A stretch of 64,000 nt of DNA from Syntrophomonas wolfei subsp. methylbutyratica (GCF_001570625.1 NZ_BBQT01000002.1:186001-250000); one strand, 5' to 3'; positions 20,967 to 30,272 are shown, counted from the first letter of the stretch. The notes: a model not told the origin generated them from the sequence alone. Translations and numbers: made by a program.

Positions 20967-21707
20967 ATGCGGAGGGTTATAGTCATTATTATTTCGTTTA
21001 TTTTTATTTGCACTTTTTGTAACCATAAAATTAACAGCCAGCAAAAAAAGGAAGTTCTGCTACCTTCACCTTATCACCTATCTTTTGCATCAATCGGTGC
21101 AATTTCACTTGAATCACGTCTGGATTGCTGGGCAAGAATAAAAAAGACATCTTCAGCAAAAGAGATTCGCCAAGACATGGAAAACATTTTAAAAATACTA
21201 AAGGTACCAGTTGATTCCAAGAACTTTAAAAATGGTAAGCACCCTGTCTCCATAAATTTTTACTCCTCTTATGGAGACTATAGACTTCAGTTAAGCGGCC
21301 AATCAGATGATCAAAACGGCGAGACTTACTTTTTGTTAAGCCTCGTTTCTAGCGAATGTAGCAGTGATTACCTGCGAAATCTGCCCCAAATTTTAAGCAG
21401 GGCAAGTAATTTAAACTGGACTTCATATTATTTATACACCGGAAGAATTGACCAGAGTCTTAATACAGAGTCACAACAGAAGATATTACGAACAGTAATG
21501 AAAACTTTAAAATCAGAAGAAATAGATAATTTTGCAGGCAAAAACATAGTTAGCATGACGGGATACAGCCAGAGTATAGAAAATATTAGCCCTTCGGTTT
21601 TAATGGGTAGAAAGAAATACAATATCCAAGTCGCCGCAAGAAGTAACTCTAAGGAGGGAAAAACTTATATATATATTGGTTCTCCATTGATTTTGAAGGA
21701 TTATTAG
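20967..21707 (+). CDS. YwmB-like secreted/anchored protein
   Basis: 246 residues with an N-terminal signal or anchor (VIVIIISFIFICTFC). I identify it as YwmB-like mainly from position: in Bacilli and Clostridia ywmB lies just before murA and spoIID, as here. The length and an alternating beta/alpha pattern agree with that family, which has an unknown role in the cell envelope. Internal sequence is not well conserved, so the call is moderate. GGGGGAATT precedes the ATG. Confidence 0.6.
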   Translation: MRRVIVIIISFIFICTFCNHKINSQQKKEVLLPSPYHLSFASIGAISLESRLDCWARIKKTSSAKEIRQDMENILKILKVPVDSKNFKNGKHPVSINFYSSYGDYRLQLSGQSDDQNGETYFLLSLVSSECSSDYLRNLPQILSRASNLNWTSYYLYTGRIDQSLNTESQQKILRTVMKTLKSEEIDNFAGKNIVSMTGYSQSIENISPSVLMGRKKYNIQVAARSNSKEGKTYIYIGSPLILKDY

Positions 21708-21827
21708 AATTGTAAATTGCTCAAGCAGTGTTGGTTTATACCAATACTTATATGAGCCTCTTCAAAAATTAAAAGTTGAAAAAGGCTTCACCCTGCACCC
21801 TTCGGGTACCAAGGAGGTGATATATAA

Positions 21828-23072
21828 TTGGCAATTACTGTAGAGAATAGCGAAAATATAAGTGGCGAAGTAGAAGTAAGTTCTTCAAAAAATGCTATTT
21901 TACCGATTTTGGCAGCTTCTTTGTTAAGTGATGATAAAGTTACAGTGAATAAAGTCCCGGAGATTAATGATGTTTCCATTATTAAAACTTTAATTAATTC
22001 GCTTGGGGTTGAAGTAGAAGAATCTGCTAAGAGCATTTGCTCTTTTGGTATGCCGCAAAACAACCACCCCCCCTACGAATTGGTCCGGCAAATCAGAGCT
22101 TCTTTCCTGGTAATGGGACCGCTCTTAGCTAGAAAAGGGAAGGTTAGAATATCATTTCCCGGCGGTTGCGCCATAGGTAACCGACCTATCGACCTGCATT
22201 TGAAAGGCTTCCAAGCTCTAGGAGCCAGGATCAATCTTTCCTGCGGGGATGTAATAGCAACAGCTAAAAAACTCAAAGGAAATCATATTTACCTTGACTT
22301 CCCCAGCGTTGGTGCTACCGAGAATATATTAATGGCTGCTTCCATGGCTGAAGGCCGGACTTATATTGAAAATGCCGCCCTGGAACCGGAAGTAGTAGAT
22401 TTGGCTAACTTTATAAACAGTATGGGAGGGAAGATAAGCGGAGCCGGAAGCAATGTTATCAAGGTGGATGGGGTAAAAAAAATGACCGGCGCTAATTATA
22501 CCCCCATACCAGATCGAATTGAAGCAGGGACTTATATGGTTGCAGCAGCGGCTACTGCAGGTAATGTTCTGGTCAAAAATGTGATTCCGGAACATTTAAA
22601 AGCGATAATTGCCAAATTAATTGAAAGTGGGGCCGAAGTTGAGGAGGACCAAGCACAGGTAAGAGTAAAAAGAAATAAAAAGATTAAACCGGTATATATA
22701 AAAACGCTGCCTTATCCGGGTTTTCCTACGGATATGCAGGCGCAATTCATGGCCTATCTCAGCCGGGCTGAAGGAAGCAGTGTAGTAACGGAATCTGTTT
22801 TTGAGAATCGCTTTATGCATGTACAAGAATTATTAAGGATGGGAGCAAAAATAAAAACAGAGGGAAGAACCGCAATAATAAAAGGGACTCAGGAAATTAG
22901 CGGAGCCAGTGTAAAAGCTACGGATTTGCGAGCGGGAGCGGCCTTGCTAATAGCAGGTTTAACTGCTGAAGGCAGTACGATAATAAGTGAAAGTGAACAT
23001 ATTGATCGGGGTTATGAAAAAATAGTGGAAAAGCTCAGCGGGTTAGGGGCCAGGATATATAGAAAGCCATAA
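21828..23072 (+). CDS. murA: UDP-N-acetylglucosamine 1-carboxyvinyltransferase
   Basis: 414 residues, first committed enzyme of peptidoglycan synthesis, adding enolpyruvate from PEP to UDP-GlcNAc in the cytoplasm. Visible: SSKNAILPILAASLL near the N-terminus, the catalytic Cys loop PGGCAIGNRPIDLHLKG (~107-123), GATENILMAA, PDRIEAGTYMVAAA and PYPGFPTDMQAQF. Start is TTG with an ideal AAGGAGGTGA. The upstream 40 bases contain an R3-like palindrome (CCTGCACCCTTCGGGTAC). Confidence 0.95.
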   Translation: MAITVENSENISGEVEVSSSKNAILPILAASLLSDDKVTVNKVPEINDVSIIKTLINSLGVEVEESAKSICSFGMPQNNHPPYELVRQIRASFLVMGPLLARKGKVRISFPGGCAIGNRPIDLHLKGFQALGARINLSCGDVIATAKKLKGNHIYLDFPSVGATENILMAASMAEGRTYIENAALEPEVVDLANFINSMGGKISGAGSNVIKVDGVKKMTGANYTPIPDRIEAGTYMVAAAATAGNVLVKNVIPEHLKAIIAKLIESGAEVEEDQAQVRVKRNKKIKPVYIKTLPYPGFPTDMQAQFMAYLSRAEGSSVVTESVFENRFMHVQELLRMGAKIKTEGRTAIIKGTQEISGASVKATDLRAGAALLIAGLTAEGSTIISESEHIDRGYEKIVEKLSGLGARIYRKP

Positions 23073-23256
23073 ATCGTAATCCCCTTCCCCTTCTGATGTC
23101 TGACTATCGTTGATCGACGACCAATAGCCCCTTACCCCTTCCTCACTTTCTTGCTAATTCCCCTGGCCAGAAGCCACAATGAAATGCGGCTCCTTTTTTT
23201 GTTCCAAATTAAAGGAGAGCTGGAATGAATCTTAATCTTCTTTAATATTATTATGC

Positions 23257-24183
23257 ATGAGTAGAAAAGCAAAAAACATTCTGATAATAATGGCAGGATT
23301 TTTACTCCTGCTGTTTGTTACTTGCATGCTGATTCGCGGCTGTAAACCAAATGAGCAATTCACAGAGCCCAGTATTAATTTATACCGAACAGAGGAAAAA
23401 AGATCTTATAAACTAACGTTGGAGGAATATATCCAGGGAGTAGTAGCGGCAGAAATGCCGGCATCTTTTGAACTGGAAGCCCTAAAGGCCCAGGCAGTGG
23501 CTGCCAGAACTTATACCTTGAGGAAACTTATTGATGGACGAAAATATGCCTTAAATGCAGACCTTTCCGATAATATTTACGAGTGTCAGGCCTATATTTC
23601 CTGGGTGGAATTTGGGGACCGGCATCCCCGGGACAAGGAGCAATGGCAGAAAAAAATCATGCAAGCCTGTAATGAAACCAGAGGAGAAATTATGCTTTAC
23701 CAAGGCGAACCCATTGATGCTTTGTATCATTCGACCTGCGGGGGAATAACCGAGAGTGCTCTGGAAAGCTGGGGTAAAGATATACCCTACCTGCGATCGA
23801 CCAATTGTAACTATTGCCGCCAATCCAAATATTACGAAAGCATACAAGTTTTTTCTTCAGGTGAATTGCATAGACTTACTGGAGTATCAAATACAGAAGC
23901 AATAAAAATATTGACCAAGACCCCGGCCGGGCGTAGCAAAAAACTAAAACTAGATAATCGTTTGATATCCGCCGAAGAGTTCCGCCGAATTCTTCAATTG
24001 CCTTCAACCTGGTGGAGCTTAAAAAAACATAAAAATAATTTGTTAATTATAAGCAAAGGTTATGGGCATGGTTTGGGCATGTGCCAATATGGGGCCAATG
24101 GTATGGCAGCTCAGGGGAAAAACTATCATGATATTTTAGGCAAATATTATAAAGATATAGATTTTTACCGGATGAATTATTAG
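23257..24183 (+). CDS. spoIID: stage II sporulation protein D
   Basis: 308 residues with one N-terminal membrane segment (ILIIMAGFLLLLFVTCMLI). SpoIID is the peptidoglycan lytic transglycosylase that drives engulfment together with SpoIIM and SpoIIP. Motifs: EEYIQGVVAAEMPASF, the catalytic region LKAQAVAARTYTL, YHSTCGGITESA, and GYGHGLGMCQYGANGMA near the C-terminus. No clear ribosome site precedes ATG 23257; a six-codon reading frame with a good site lies just upstream (23225-23245). The next gene is spoIIID, the usual order. Confidence 0.93.
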   Translation: MSRKAKNILIIMAGFLLLLFVTCMLIRGCKPNEQFTEPSINLYRTEEKRSYKLTLEEYIQGVVAAEMPASFELEALKAQAVAARTYTLRKLIDGRKYALNADLSDNIYECQAYISWVEFGDRHPRDKEQWQKKIMQACNETRGEIMLYQGEPIDALYHSTCGGITESALESWGKDIPYLRSTNCNYCRQSKYYESIQVFSSGELHRLTGVSNTEAIKILTKTPAGRSKKLKLDNRLISAEEFRRILQLPSTWWSLKKHKNNLLIISKGYGHGLGMCQYGANGMAAQGKNYHDILGKYYKDIDFYRMNY

Positions 24184-24254
24184 ACTTCTCCCTTTTTGTT
24201 CTTCTGTTGAGAATTGCTGAATATATTTAATTAATTCAAAAAGGGAGGAAAAAG

Positions 24255-24506
24255 ATGCAGAACTATATAAGAAAGCGTGCGGTCAAGATCGCCAATCACA
24301 TACTGCAAACCTCCAATACTGTACGACAGACAGCAGAAGTATTCGGCATCAGCAAAAGCACTGTACACAAAGATGTGTCCGAAAGACTGCCGCGCATCAA
24401 CCGGGATTTGGCTGAAATGGTGAGATGCATTCTGGATAAAAATAAGGCCGAGAGGCATATCCGGGGAGGAGAGGCAACCAGGCAAAAATATGCTTCTATG
24501 GAATAA
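24255..24506 (+). CDS. spoIIID: stage III sporulation transcriptional regulator
   Basis: 83 residues, the small mother-cell DNA-binding protein that switches from sigma-E to sigma-K gene sets. The HTH is TVRQTAEVFGISKSTVHKDVSERL (~25-48) and the basic C-terminal end also contacts DNA. ATG follows AAAGGGAGG. It sits between spoIID and mreB/mbl, as in other Firmicutes. Confidence 0.96.
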   Translation: MQNYIRKRAVKIANHILQTSNTVRQTAEVFGISKSTVHKDVSERLPRINRDLAEMVRCILDKNKAERHIRGGEATRQKYASME

Positions 24507-24512
24507 TTATTT

Positions 24513-24639
24513 ATAACGAGGTGAATTATGTTCCCGCTAAGCGGTCGTCCTATTAAGAAAACAGGCGGCAGGTTCTAATCCCCCATCTCGTTGCAGCGGT
24601 GTGTTGAAACTGCTCCGCAGTTTCTTCCGATGCTTAAAA
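24513..24639 (+). repeat. R1 interspersed repeat, copy 3
   Basis: Full copy seven bases after the spoIIID stop and ~90 bases before mreB. Together with the inverted copy 4 it brackets mreB. Pairing ends AACGAGGTG / CATCTCGTT allow one G-U pair. Confidence 0.85.
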
Positions 24640-24725
24640 AAACAAATAGCAATGGCCATCCCCGCCGATTAAAGGTAAAATAATGAACAAGTGTAATTTT
24701 TTTTGGGGGAGGCTTTTGCAAAAAA

Positions 24726-25754
24726 ATGTGGTTTATCGAAGATATTGGAATTGACCTGGGAACAGCCAGTGTACTGGTTTTTAAAAAAGGCCGGGGAGTA
24801 GTGCTTAATGAACCCTCGGTAGTAGCTATCGACAATAGCAGCAATAAAGTAATTGCAGTGGGAGAAGAAGCCCGGCAGATGCTGGGCAGGACTCCGGGTC
24901 ATATAGTAGCTATCCGACCCTTAAAAGAGGGCGTTATTGCTGATTTTGATACTACAGAAAAGATGCTCAGCTACTTTATCCGGAGGGTTATAGGAAGAAA
25001 AATATTATTCAAGCCCCGGGTAGTTGCATGTATACCTACAGGAGCCACTGATGTAGAAGAGCGGGCCGTAAGACAGGCTACCCTATCATCTGGTGCCAGG
25101 CAGGCTTTTATTATTGAAGAACCGGTAGCTGCAGCACTTGGAGCCGGCATCGATATATCCGAGGCTACCGGCAACATGGTGGTGGATATCGGGGGAGGAA
25201 CATCGGATATAGCAGTGCTATCGTTGGGTGGAATTGTATGCAATTCTTCCCTTCGGGTAGGAGGGGACAAGTTTGATGAAGCTATAATCCGTTATATTCG
25301 CAAAGAATACAATCTTATGATAGGTGACAGGACAGCTGAGGAAGTTAAGATTCGCGTGGGAACAGCTTTTGTTAATGAGGGGAACCGGAATCGGCTTATG
25401 GAAGTAAGAGGGCGCGACCTGGTAAGCGGTTTGCCCAAAACAGTAAAATTCAGCTCCGAGGATTGCTGGCTGGCTTTGCAAGAGCCTATATCTACTGTTA
25501 TTGATGGCGTTAAGAAAGTACTGGAGGTTACCCCTCCGGAACTGGCTGCCGATATTGTCGATAATGGTATTGTAATGACTGGCGGGGGTTCATTGCTGGA
25601 TGGCCTGGATAATTTACTGTCCAAGGAAACTAAACTGCCGGTACATATAGCCGATGATGCTATTTCTTGCGTGGCTATGGGAACAGGACGAGTTTTAAAT
25701 GAAATATCCGTGCTGGCTCAATCCAAAGGAAGAGGAGGCAGAAGAGTGCTTTAG
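24726..25754 (+). CDS. MreB/Mbl-family actin-like rod-shape protein
   Basis: 342 residues, the bacterial actin that organises lateral wall synthesis. Phosphate 1 loop DIGIDLGTASVLVF, phosphate 2 VVDIGGGTSDIAV (~150-162), the adenosine motif GIVMTGGGSLLDGL and VEERAVRQAT are clear. Position after spoIIID matches the B. subtilis mbl gene. GGGGGAGG lies about 12 bases before ATG 24726. The gene is enclosed by two R1 copies in opposite orientation. Confidence 0.93.
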   Translation: MWFIEDIGIDLGTASVLVFKKGRGVVLNEPSVVAIDNSSNKVIAVGEEARQMLGRTPGHIVAIRPLKEGVIADFDTTEKMLSYFIRRVIGRKILFKPRVVACIPTGATDVEERAVRQATLSSGARQAFIIEEPVAAALGAGIDISEATGNMVVDIGGGTSDIAVLSLGGIVCNSSLRVGGDKFDEAIIRYIRKEYNLMIGDRTAEEVKIRVGTAFVNEGNRNRLMEVRGRDLVSGLPKTVKFSSEDCWLALQEPISTVIDGVKKVLEVTPPELAADIVDNGIVMTGGGSLLDGLDNLLSKETKLPVHIADDAISCVAMGTGRVLNEISVLAQSKGRGGRRVL

Positions 25755-25802
25755 GTTAAAGTCTTTGCCCCCAATTCCCGATAATCTTTTTAAGGATAAT
25801 TT

Positions 25803-25927
25803 TAAGCATGGCAAGAAACTGCGGAGCAGTTCCAAAAACCGCTGCAACGAGGTGGGAGATTAGAACCTGCCGCCTGTTTTCTTAATAGGACGACCGTTTA
25901 GCGGGGACATATTTCACCTTTTTATAA
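25803..25927 (-). repeat. R1 interspersed repeat, copy 4 (inverted)
   Basis: Minus-strand copy between mreB and the flagellar gene. It lacks GTGTG after CAGCGG (reads GGTTTTTGGAACTGC) and its 5' end AGGTG pairs with CACCT. It extends to 15 bases before the TTG start of the next gene. Confidence 0.85.
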
Positions 25928-25941
25928 ATGGGGGATGTAGA

Positions 25942-26715
25942 TTGATTAGGGGTCTTTATACAGCCGGGGCGGGAATGATGTTGCAAATGGCCCGGCAGGA
26001 TGTAGTTGCCAATAACCTGGCCAATGTAAATACCAGCGGCTTTAAGAAAAATACGGCAGTGGCCAAGGCTTTTCCGGACATGTTAATAAGCCGGCTGGGA
26101 GAGTGCAAGGAAGACCTGCAGAAACAGCTTAAAGTACAACCGCCTGTAGTAATCGGTCGATTGGGAACCGGGGCCTCCATCAGCGGTATATATACCGATT
26201 TTGATAATAATAACCTTAAGAAAACCGATAGCCCCTGCGACCTGGCCATTACCGGAGCGGGTTATTTTGTAGTGCAAACTCCGGAAGGCCAGCGTTTTAC
26301 CCGCTGTGGAGAGTTTAAAATAAATTCTGAGGGAATACTTACCACCAACAGTGGATACCCGGTGCTCGATAGTAATGATTCTCCTATTACTATCGAAGGA
26401 GAATTCCTAATTGACGAACAGGGGAATATTAGTATAGACGGAGAAAATATAGCCCGCTTGAAGATAGTAAACTTTAACGATTTGCAGATACTGGAGCGCT
26501 TGGGCCACAACCTCTTAAATTCTCCGGAAGAGCCGATGGTAGTGGAAAGACCGGAAATACTACAAGGATATATAGAGCAGTCCAATGTAAATGCGGTAAA
26601 AGAAATGGTTACCTTGATAAGCGTGGTCAGAGCCTATGAATCTCTGCAAAAAATGGTGCAGGCTGAAGATGAGACTATTGGCCAGGCTATTGAAAAGGTG
26701 GGTAGTATAAACTAA
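25942..26715 (+). CDS. flagellar hook/basal-body rod protein, FlgG/FlhO family
   Basis: 257 residues. N-terminal rod motif IRGLYTAGAGMMLQMARQDVVANNLANVNTSGFKKN is the family signature; the middle domain has GTGASISGIYTDFDNNNLKKTDSPCDLAI and GYFVVQTPEGQRFTR; the C-terminal helix SNVNAVKEMVTLISVVRAYESLQKMVQ packs with the N-terminus. This matches FlgF/FlgG, and its place after mreB/mbl matches B. subtilis flhO. A second paralogue (flhP) is not present. TTG start with GGGGGATG upstream. Confidence 0.88.
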   Translation: MIRGLYTAGAGMMLQMARQDVVANNLANVNTSGFKKNTAVAKAFPDMLISRLGECKEDLQKQLKVQPPVVIGRLGTGASISGIYTDFDNNNLKKTDSPCDLAITGAGYFVVQTPEGQRFTRCGEFKINSEGILTTNSGYPVLDSNDSPITIEGEFLIDEQGNISIDGENIARLKIVNFNDLQILERLGHNLLNSPEEPMVVERPEILQGYIEQSNVNAVKEMVTLISVVRAYESLQKMVQAEDETIGQAIEKVGSIN

Positions 26716-26722
26716 GGATACA

Positions 26723-26747
26723 GAAACCGCCTCTGGGCGGTTTTTTT
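26723..26747 (+). terminator. terminator after the flagellar rod gene
   Basis: AACCGCC TCT GGGCGGTT stem-loop followed by seven Ts, eight bases after the stop codon. Confidence 0.88.
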
Positions 26748-26823
26748 ATTTTAAGGCAGAAAAAGAAGGAAAACCATGATTTTTCTTTAAATAAAAAATA
26801 AGCAGCGGAGTTATGGAGAAAAA

Positions 26824-27570
26824 ATGAAAGAAAAAACCAAGAGCAGAATAGATATTCTGGGATGCCAGATAGATAAGGTAAATATGGACCAAGCCCTGGC
26901 TTTTATTGAAAAGAGGATTAATGAGAATATTCCCTCCCATATCATTACCCTTAATGCAGAAATCGTCTACCAGGCACATAAAGACCAGCAGTTGCGGGAA
27001 GTTATCAACTCGGCCAGCTTGAATACTCCGGATGGTATTGGTATAGTTTGGGCGGCACGGCAATTGGGCGTAACATTAAAAGAAAGAGTGACGGGAATTG
27101 ACCTGCTGGATCGTATTTGTTCAATAGCGCCCGCCCGAGGCTGGAGTATTTTTTTCCTGGGAGCAGCCCCGGGAGTAGCTGAACAAGCAGCCAGCAGGTT
27201 GTTGGCTAAATACCCTGGCCTGGCCATTGTCGGGACGGAGAATGGATATTTTAAAGAGGAAGAAGAAAAAGCTGTTATTGCCAAAATTAAAGCCCTTTCT
27301 CCCCATATTCTTTTTCTTGGCCTGGGAGCTCCCAAACAAGAATACTTTATCAGGCGCAATCTAAAGCTTTTGGGTGCTCCAGTTTGTATAGGTGTTGGCG
27401 GCAGTTTCGATGTAGTTGCGGGAATAAAAAAAAGGGCCCCAATACTTTTCATAAAACTAAACCTGGAGTGGCTATACCGCTTGCTGGCAGAGCCGAGCCG
27501 CTTCAAGCGGCAATTAGCCTTACCCCGTTTTGCCTGGCTGGTCTTAAAACAAAAATGGCGGGGATATTAA
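26824..27570 (+). CDS. WecG/TagA/CpsF-family glycosyltransferase
   Basis: 248 residues of the GT26 family, which transfers N-acetylmannosamine (TagA) or ManNAcA (WecG) to lipid-linked GlcNAc in wall polymer synthesis. Motifs: TLNAEIVYQA, SLNTPDGIGIVWAARQLG (acceptor/catalytic region), FFLGAAPGVAEQAA, LFLGLGAPKQEYFI and GVGGSFDVVAGIKKRAP. The exact sugar is uncertain. ATG follows AGCGGAGTTATGGAG. No other teichoic acid gene is adjacent. Confidence 0.9.
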   Translation: MKEKTKSRIDILGCQIDKVNMDQALAFIEKRINENIPSHIITLNAEIVYQAHKDQQLREVINSASLNTPDGIGIVWAARQLGVTLKERVTGIDLLDRICSIAPARGWSIFFLGAAPGVAEQAASRLLAKYPGLAIVGTENGYFKEEEEKAVIAKIKALSPHILFLGLGAPKQEYFIRRNLKLLGAPVCIGVGGSFDVVAGIKKRAPILFIKLNLEWLYRLLAEPSRFKRQLALPRFAWLVLKQKWRGY

Positions 27571-27730
27571 TAAACCGGTTCTGGCTTGATTGATTCGATA
27601 CTAGCTGCCATGTCGCGAGTACAGAAGTAGCGATGCTGGGCGAGTTATTAGATGCTTGAATAGCAGGGTATAGTGGAATACTTACCCTTACTCTCATACT
27701 AACCCCCATGGCCAGAGGCCACAAGTAAAG

Positions 27731-27804
27731 ATGAAAAGTGGTTAGTAGGTGCTTGAATGGTGAAATATAGCAGGAAAATTCCCCTTCTGACGACATTTTC
27801 TTAC
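27731..27804 (-). repeat. R4 palindromic element, partial copy
   Basis: Begins ATGAAAAGTGGTTAGTAGGT and ends with CATTTTCTTA; matches the R4 copies at 29971 and 60749. The preceding bases (CCCCCATGGCCAGAGGCCAC) recur near other R4 copies as a hairpin. It lies just before the FtsA-like gene. Confidence 0.6.
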
Positions 27805-27824
27805 TAAGGAGGCTTATTATTACG

Positions 27825-29957
27825 GTGGATGGTAAAAAAATATTCGCTCTGGATATAGGCACCAGGAAGATAATGGGATTGGTTATGCGGGAGAAGTCGG
27901 GATCATATGAGGTGCTAAGCAGCGCCATTATGGAACATAAGACCCGGGCTATGATGGATGGACAGATCCACGATGTGGAAGAGGTAGCCCGGGGTATTCA
28001 GTCCATAAAAGAGCAAATTGAAGCGGAATTGCAAATAAAACTGGAATCCGCAGCGGTGGCAGCGGCGGGTCGTGCTTTAAAAACCTCCCTGGGACAGGTA
28101 GTCAAGCGGCGCCCGGTAATGAGCGAAATTAGCCCGGAAGAGGTGCAGGCCCTGGAAATCGAAGCGGTTCACCGCGCCCAGTATTTGTTGGGACAGGAAG
28201 AAGGCAGGCAGAATGTCCAGGGAGACTATTTTTGTGTAGGTTATAGTATAATTTCCTACTGCTTGGAGGAGCAAGAGATAGGGAATTTAGTAGGTCAGGT
28301 GGGCTCCGAGTATGGGGTTAGCGTAATTGCCACCTTTCTGCCCCGGGTAGTAGTGGATAGTCTCTTTTCCGCTCTTAAAAAAGCCGGACTGGAAGTCTAC
28401 AGTTTAACCCTGGAGCCAATTGCGGCGCTTTCTTTGGCCATACCCCCCAGTATGCGGCTTTTAAACCTGGCTTTAGTAGATATCGGAGCCGGAACCTCCG
28501 ACATTGCCATTGTAAAAGATGGCAGTATTTATGCCTATGCCATGGTTCCCCAGGGGGGGGATAAGCTAACGGAGAGCCTGGCTGCCGCCTATCTTCTTGA
28601 TTTTAACCACGCGGAAAAGGTTAAAAGACTCCTATCCCAGCAATCAGATATTGAAATAACGGATGTTTTGGGTAATTGCAGCAAAGTACCAAGCAGCGAA
28701 GTTCTTAAGGAACTGCAGGCGGTAATGAACCAATTATTGGAGAACATCAGCCGTAATATATTGGAATTGAATCAAAAGGCTCCGGATGCGGTAATCTGCA
28801 TTGGAGGAGGAAGCCTCACCCCTTTCCTGGCCTCCGGGCTGGCCGAACATTTGCACCTGCCCCAGAACCGGGTGGGCATTAAGAGCAGTAACAGCCTGGA
28901 GGTAATTACGCTGGATAAGGAGCACTTGCAGGGACCACAGGGGATAACTCCACTGGGAATAGCTTATTATTCGTTTTCCCGGGTTCCGGTTCCTTTTATA
29001 AAAGTTTTGGTAAATGGGAGAGAGGTTCCGGTCTGGAACCTGGGAAAGCTGGATGTATCTGCAGCTCTTTTAAGCTCCGGTATTAGCCTGGGTAATATTT
29101 ATGGTAAACCTGGTTTAGGTAAAACCATTGAAGTTAACGGAGAGGTTAAAGTATTCAAGGGTGAGATGGGAACCCCTCCCTTGATTAAGCTTAATGACAG
29201 CCCGGCTTTTCTGGAAAGTACCATAGAAGAGGGTGCCCGGATAGAATTTATTCCGGGAAAGGACGGCAAAGAAGCCCGGGTTATGATTCAAGACCTGCTT
29301 TCTCTCAGTGAGGGAGAAGTCTTTGTCAACGGGGAACCGCTTCATCTCAAGCCCTTGGTTTTAATTAATGGCCAAGAAGTCAGAGCAGATGAAGAAATAC
29401 CTGATCGAGCCCGGGTGTTATTTAAACCCCTTAACCGTTTGGCCAATATATTAACCCTGGCCGGAGTGGGTGAACACTGGTTGCAGGAAAGGACCTACCA
29501 TTATTACCTTAATGATGAGGAAAGATCACTACAATGGGTTCCGATAAAAGTGCTGGTTAACGGGGAACCCGGGCAAGTGAATCAGAAAGTTCCCTTTGGA
29601 TCTCAGGTAAGCTTCTCGCTAAGTCATTTAAGACCACAGATTAAGGATGCCTGTTCGGGTCTGGAGAACCTTAGCCTGCAGGTTAAAGTAAACGGGCAGA
29701 TGCTGAGCTTGGAGGGCAAGGGGGCCTTGATCAAGCTGCAAGATAGAGTGGTAAATATGGAAGAAGAACTGGAAGATGGAGTGCATTTAATAATAGATAA
29801 AGAGAAAAGCTCCGCCATATTGAGCGATGTTTTTCGCTTTTTTGAAATTGAAACCAGCATGACCGGAGCCCTGAAAATGAAGGTTGATGGAGAGGAAGCC
29901 GGATTCACTACCCCCATCTTCAATGGCAGTGAGGTAGAGATAGTATGGGAAGGATAA
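27825..29957 (+). CDS. FtsA-like actin-family protein with extended C-terminal repeats
   Basis: 710 residues, much longer than FtsA (~420). Residues 1-~375 form an actin-like ATPase: FALDIGTRKIMGLVM (phosphate 1), ALVDIGAGTSDIAIV (phosphate 2), DAVICIGGGSLTPFLA (adenosine) and the FtsA-type inserted domain. The rest is a series of short beta-rich repeats, each with a (V/I)(N/D)G core, near residues 394, 435, 498, 513, 577, 621 and 687, some followed by a G-x-x-V strand. There is no membrane-binding amphipathic tail. Long FtsA-like paralogues of this kind occur in Clostridia with unknown roles. GTG start, AAGGAGG upstream. Confidence 0.8.
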   Translation: MDGKKIFALDIGTRKIMGLVMREKSGSYEVLSSAIMEHKTRAMMDGQIHDVEEVARGIQSIKEQIEAELQIKLESAAVAAAGRALKTSLGQVVKRRPVMSEISPEEVQALEIEAVHRAQYLLGQEEGRQNVQGDYFCVGYSIISYCLEEQEIGNLVGQVGSEYGVSVIATFLPRVVVDSLFSALKKAGLEVYSLTLEPIAALSLAIPPSMRLLNLALVDIGAGTSDIAIVKDGSIYAYAMVPQGGDKLTESLAAAYLLDFNHAEKVKRLLSQQSDIEITDVLGNCSKVPSSEVLKELQAVMNQLLENISRNILELNQKAPDAVICIGGGSLTPFLASGLAEHLHLPQNRVGIKSSNSLEVITLDKEHLQGPQGITPLGIAYYSFSRVPVPFIKVLVNGREVPVWNLGKLDVSAALLSSGISLGNIYGKPGLGKTIEVNGEVKVFKGEMGTPPLIKLNDSPAFLESTIEEGARIEFIPGKDGKEARVMIQDLLSLSEGEVFVNGEPLHLKPLVLINGQEVRADEEIPDRARVLFKPLNRLANILTLAGVGEHWLQERTYHYYLNDEERSLQWVPIKVLVNGEPGQVNQKVPFGSQVSFSLSHLRPQIKDACSGLENLSLQVKVNGQMLSLEGKGALIKLQDRVVNMEEELEDGVHLIIDKEKSSAILSDVFRFFEIETSMTGALKMKVDGEEAGFTTPIFNGSEVEIVWEG

Positions 29958-29970
29958 GAATAAAGCCAGT

Positions 29971-30056
29971 ATGAAAAGTGAGGAGTAAGGGGCGAGGAGT
30001 TTAATATATTTCCTGCTACATCTTACTATTCTAGCCCCTAATAACTCACTTTTCAT
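29971..30056 (+). repeat. R4 palindromic element
   Basis: An ~86-bp element with perfect 12-bp terminal inverted repeats ATGAAAAGTGAG and CTCACTTTTCAT; the inversion continues imperfectly (GAGTAAGGGG / CCCCTAATAA). Centre TTTCCTGCTACATCTTACTA. It lies in the 344-base gap before ctsR, together with a GGTCATGGGGGGTTAG tail that also occurs at about 37755. Confidence 0.75.
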
Positions 30057-30235
30057 CGGTGGTTGTGGTCCTTGGGTCATGGGGGGTTAGTAAGAAAAGT
30101 AAAAAGTAAGGTGTAGGGGTTATAGATTGGTTTCGGACCGTCCCCTTGACACCCAGGAGGCTGAAAAGGCCTCTTTTTGTATTTTAGGGCAGGAATTGAA
30201 GGATAATAATAAAGTAAACAATAGTCAAAAAAACC

Positions 30236-30264
30236 TTTACCTTCTACAGCAAAGCGATTAGAAT
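30236..30264 (+). promoter_or_regulatory. sigma-A promoter of the ctsR operon
   Basis: TTTACC (-35, 30236-30241), 17-base spacer, TAGAAT (-10, 30259-30264). The predicted start of transcription falls at the CtsR box. Confidence 0.7.
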
Positions 30265-30272
30265 AGTATTAA

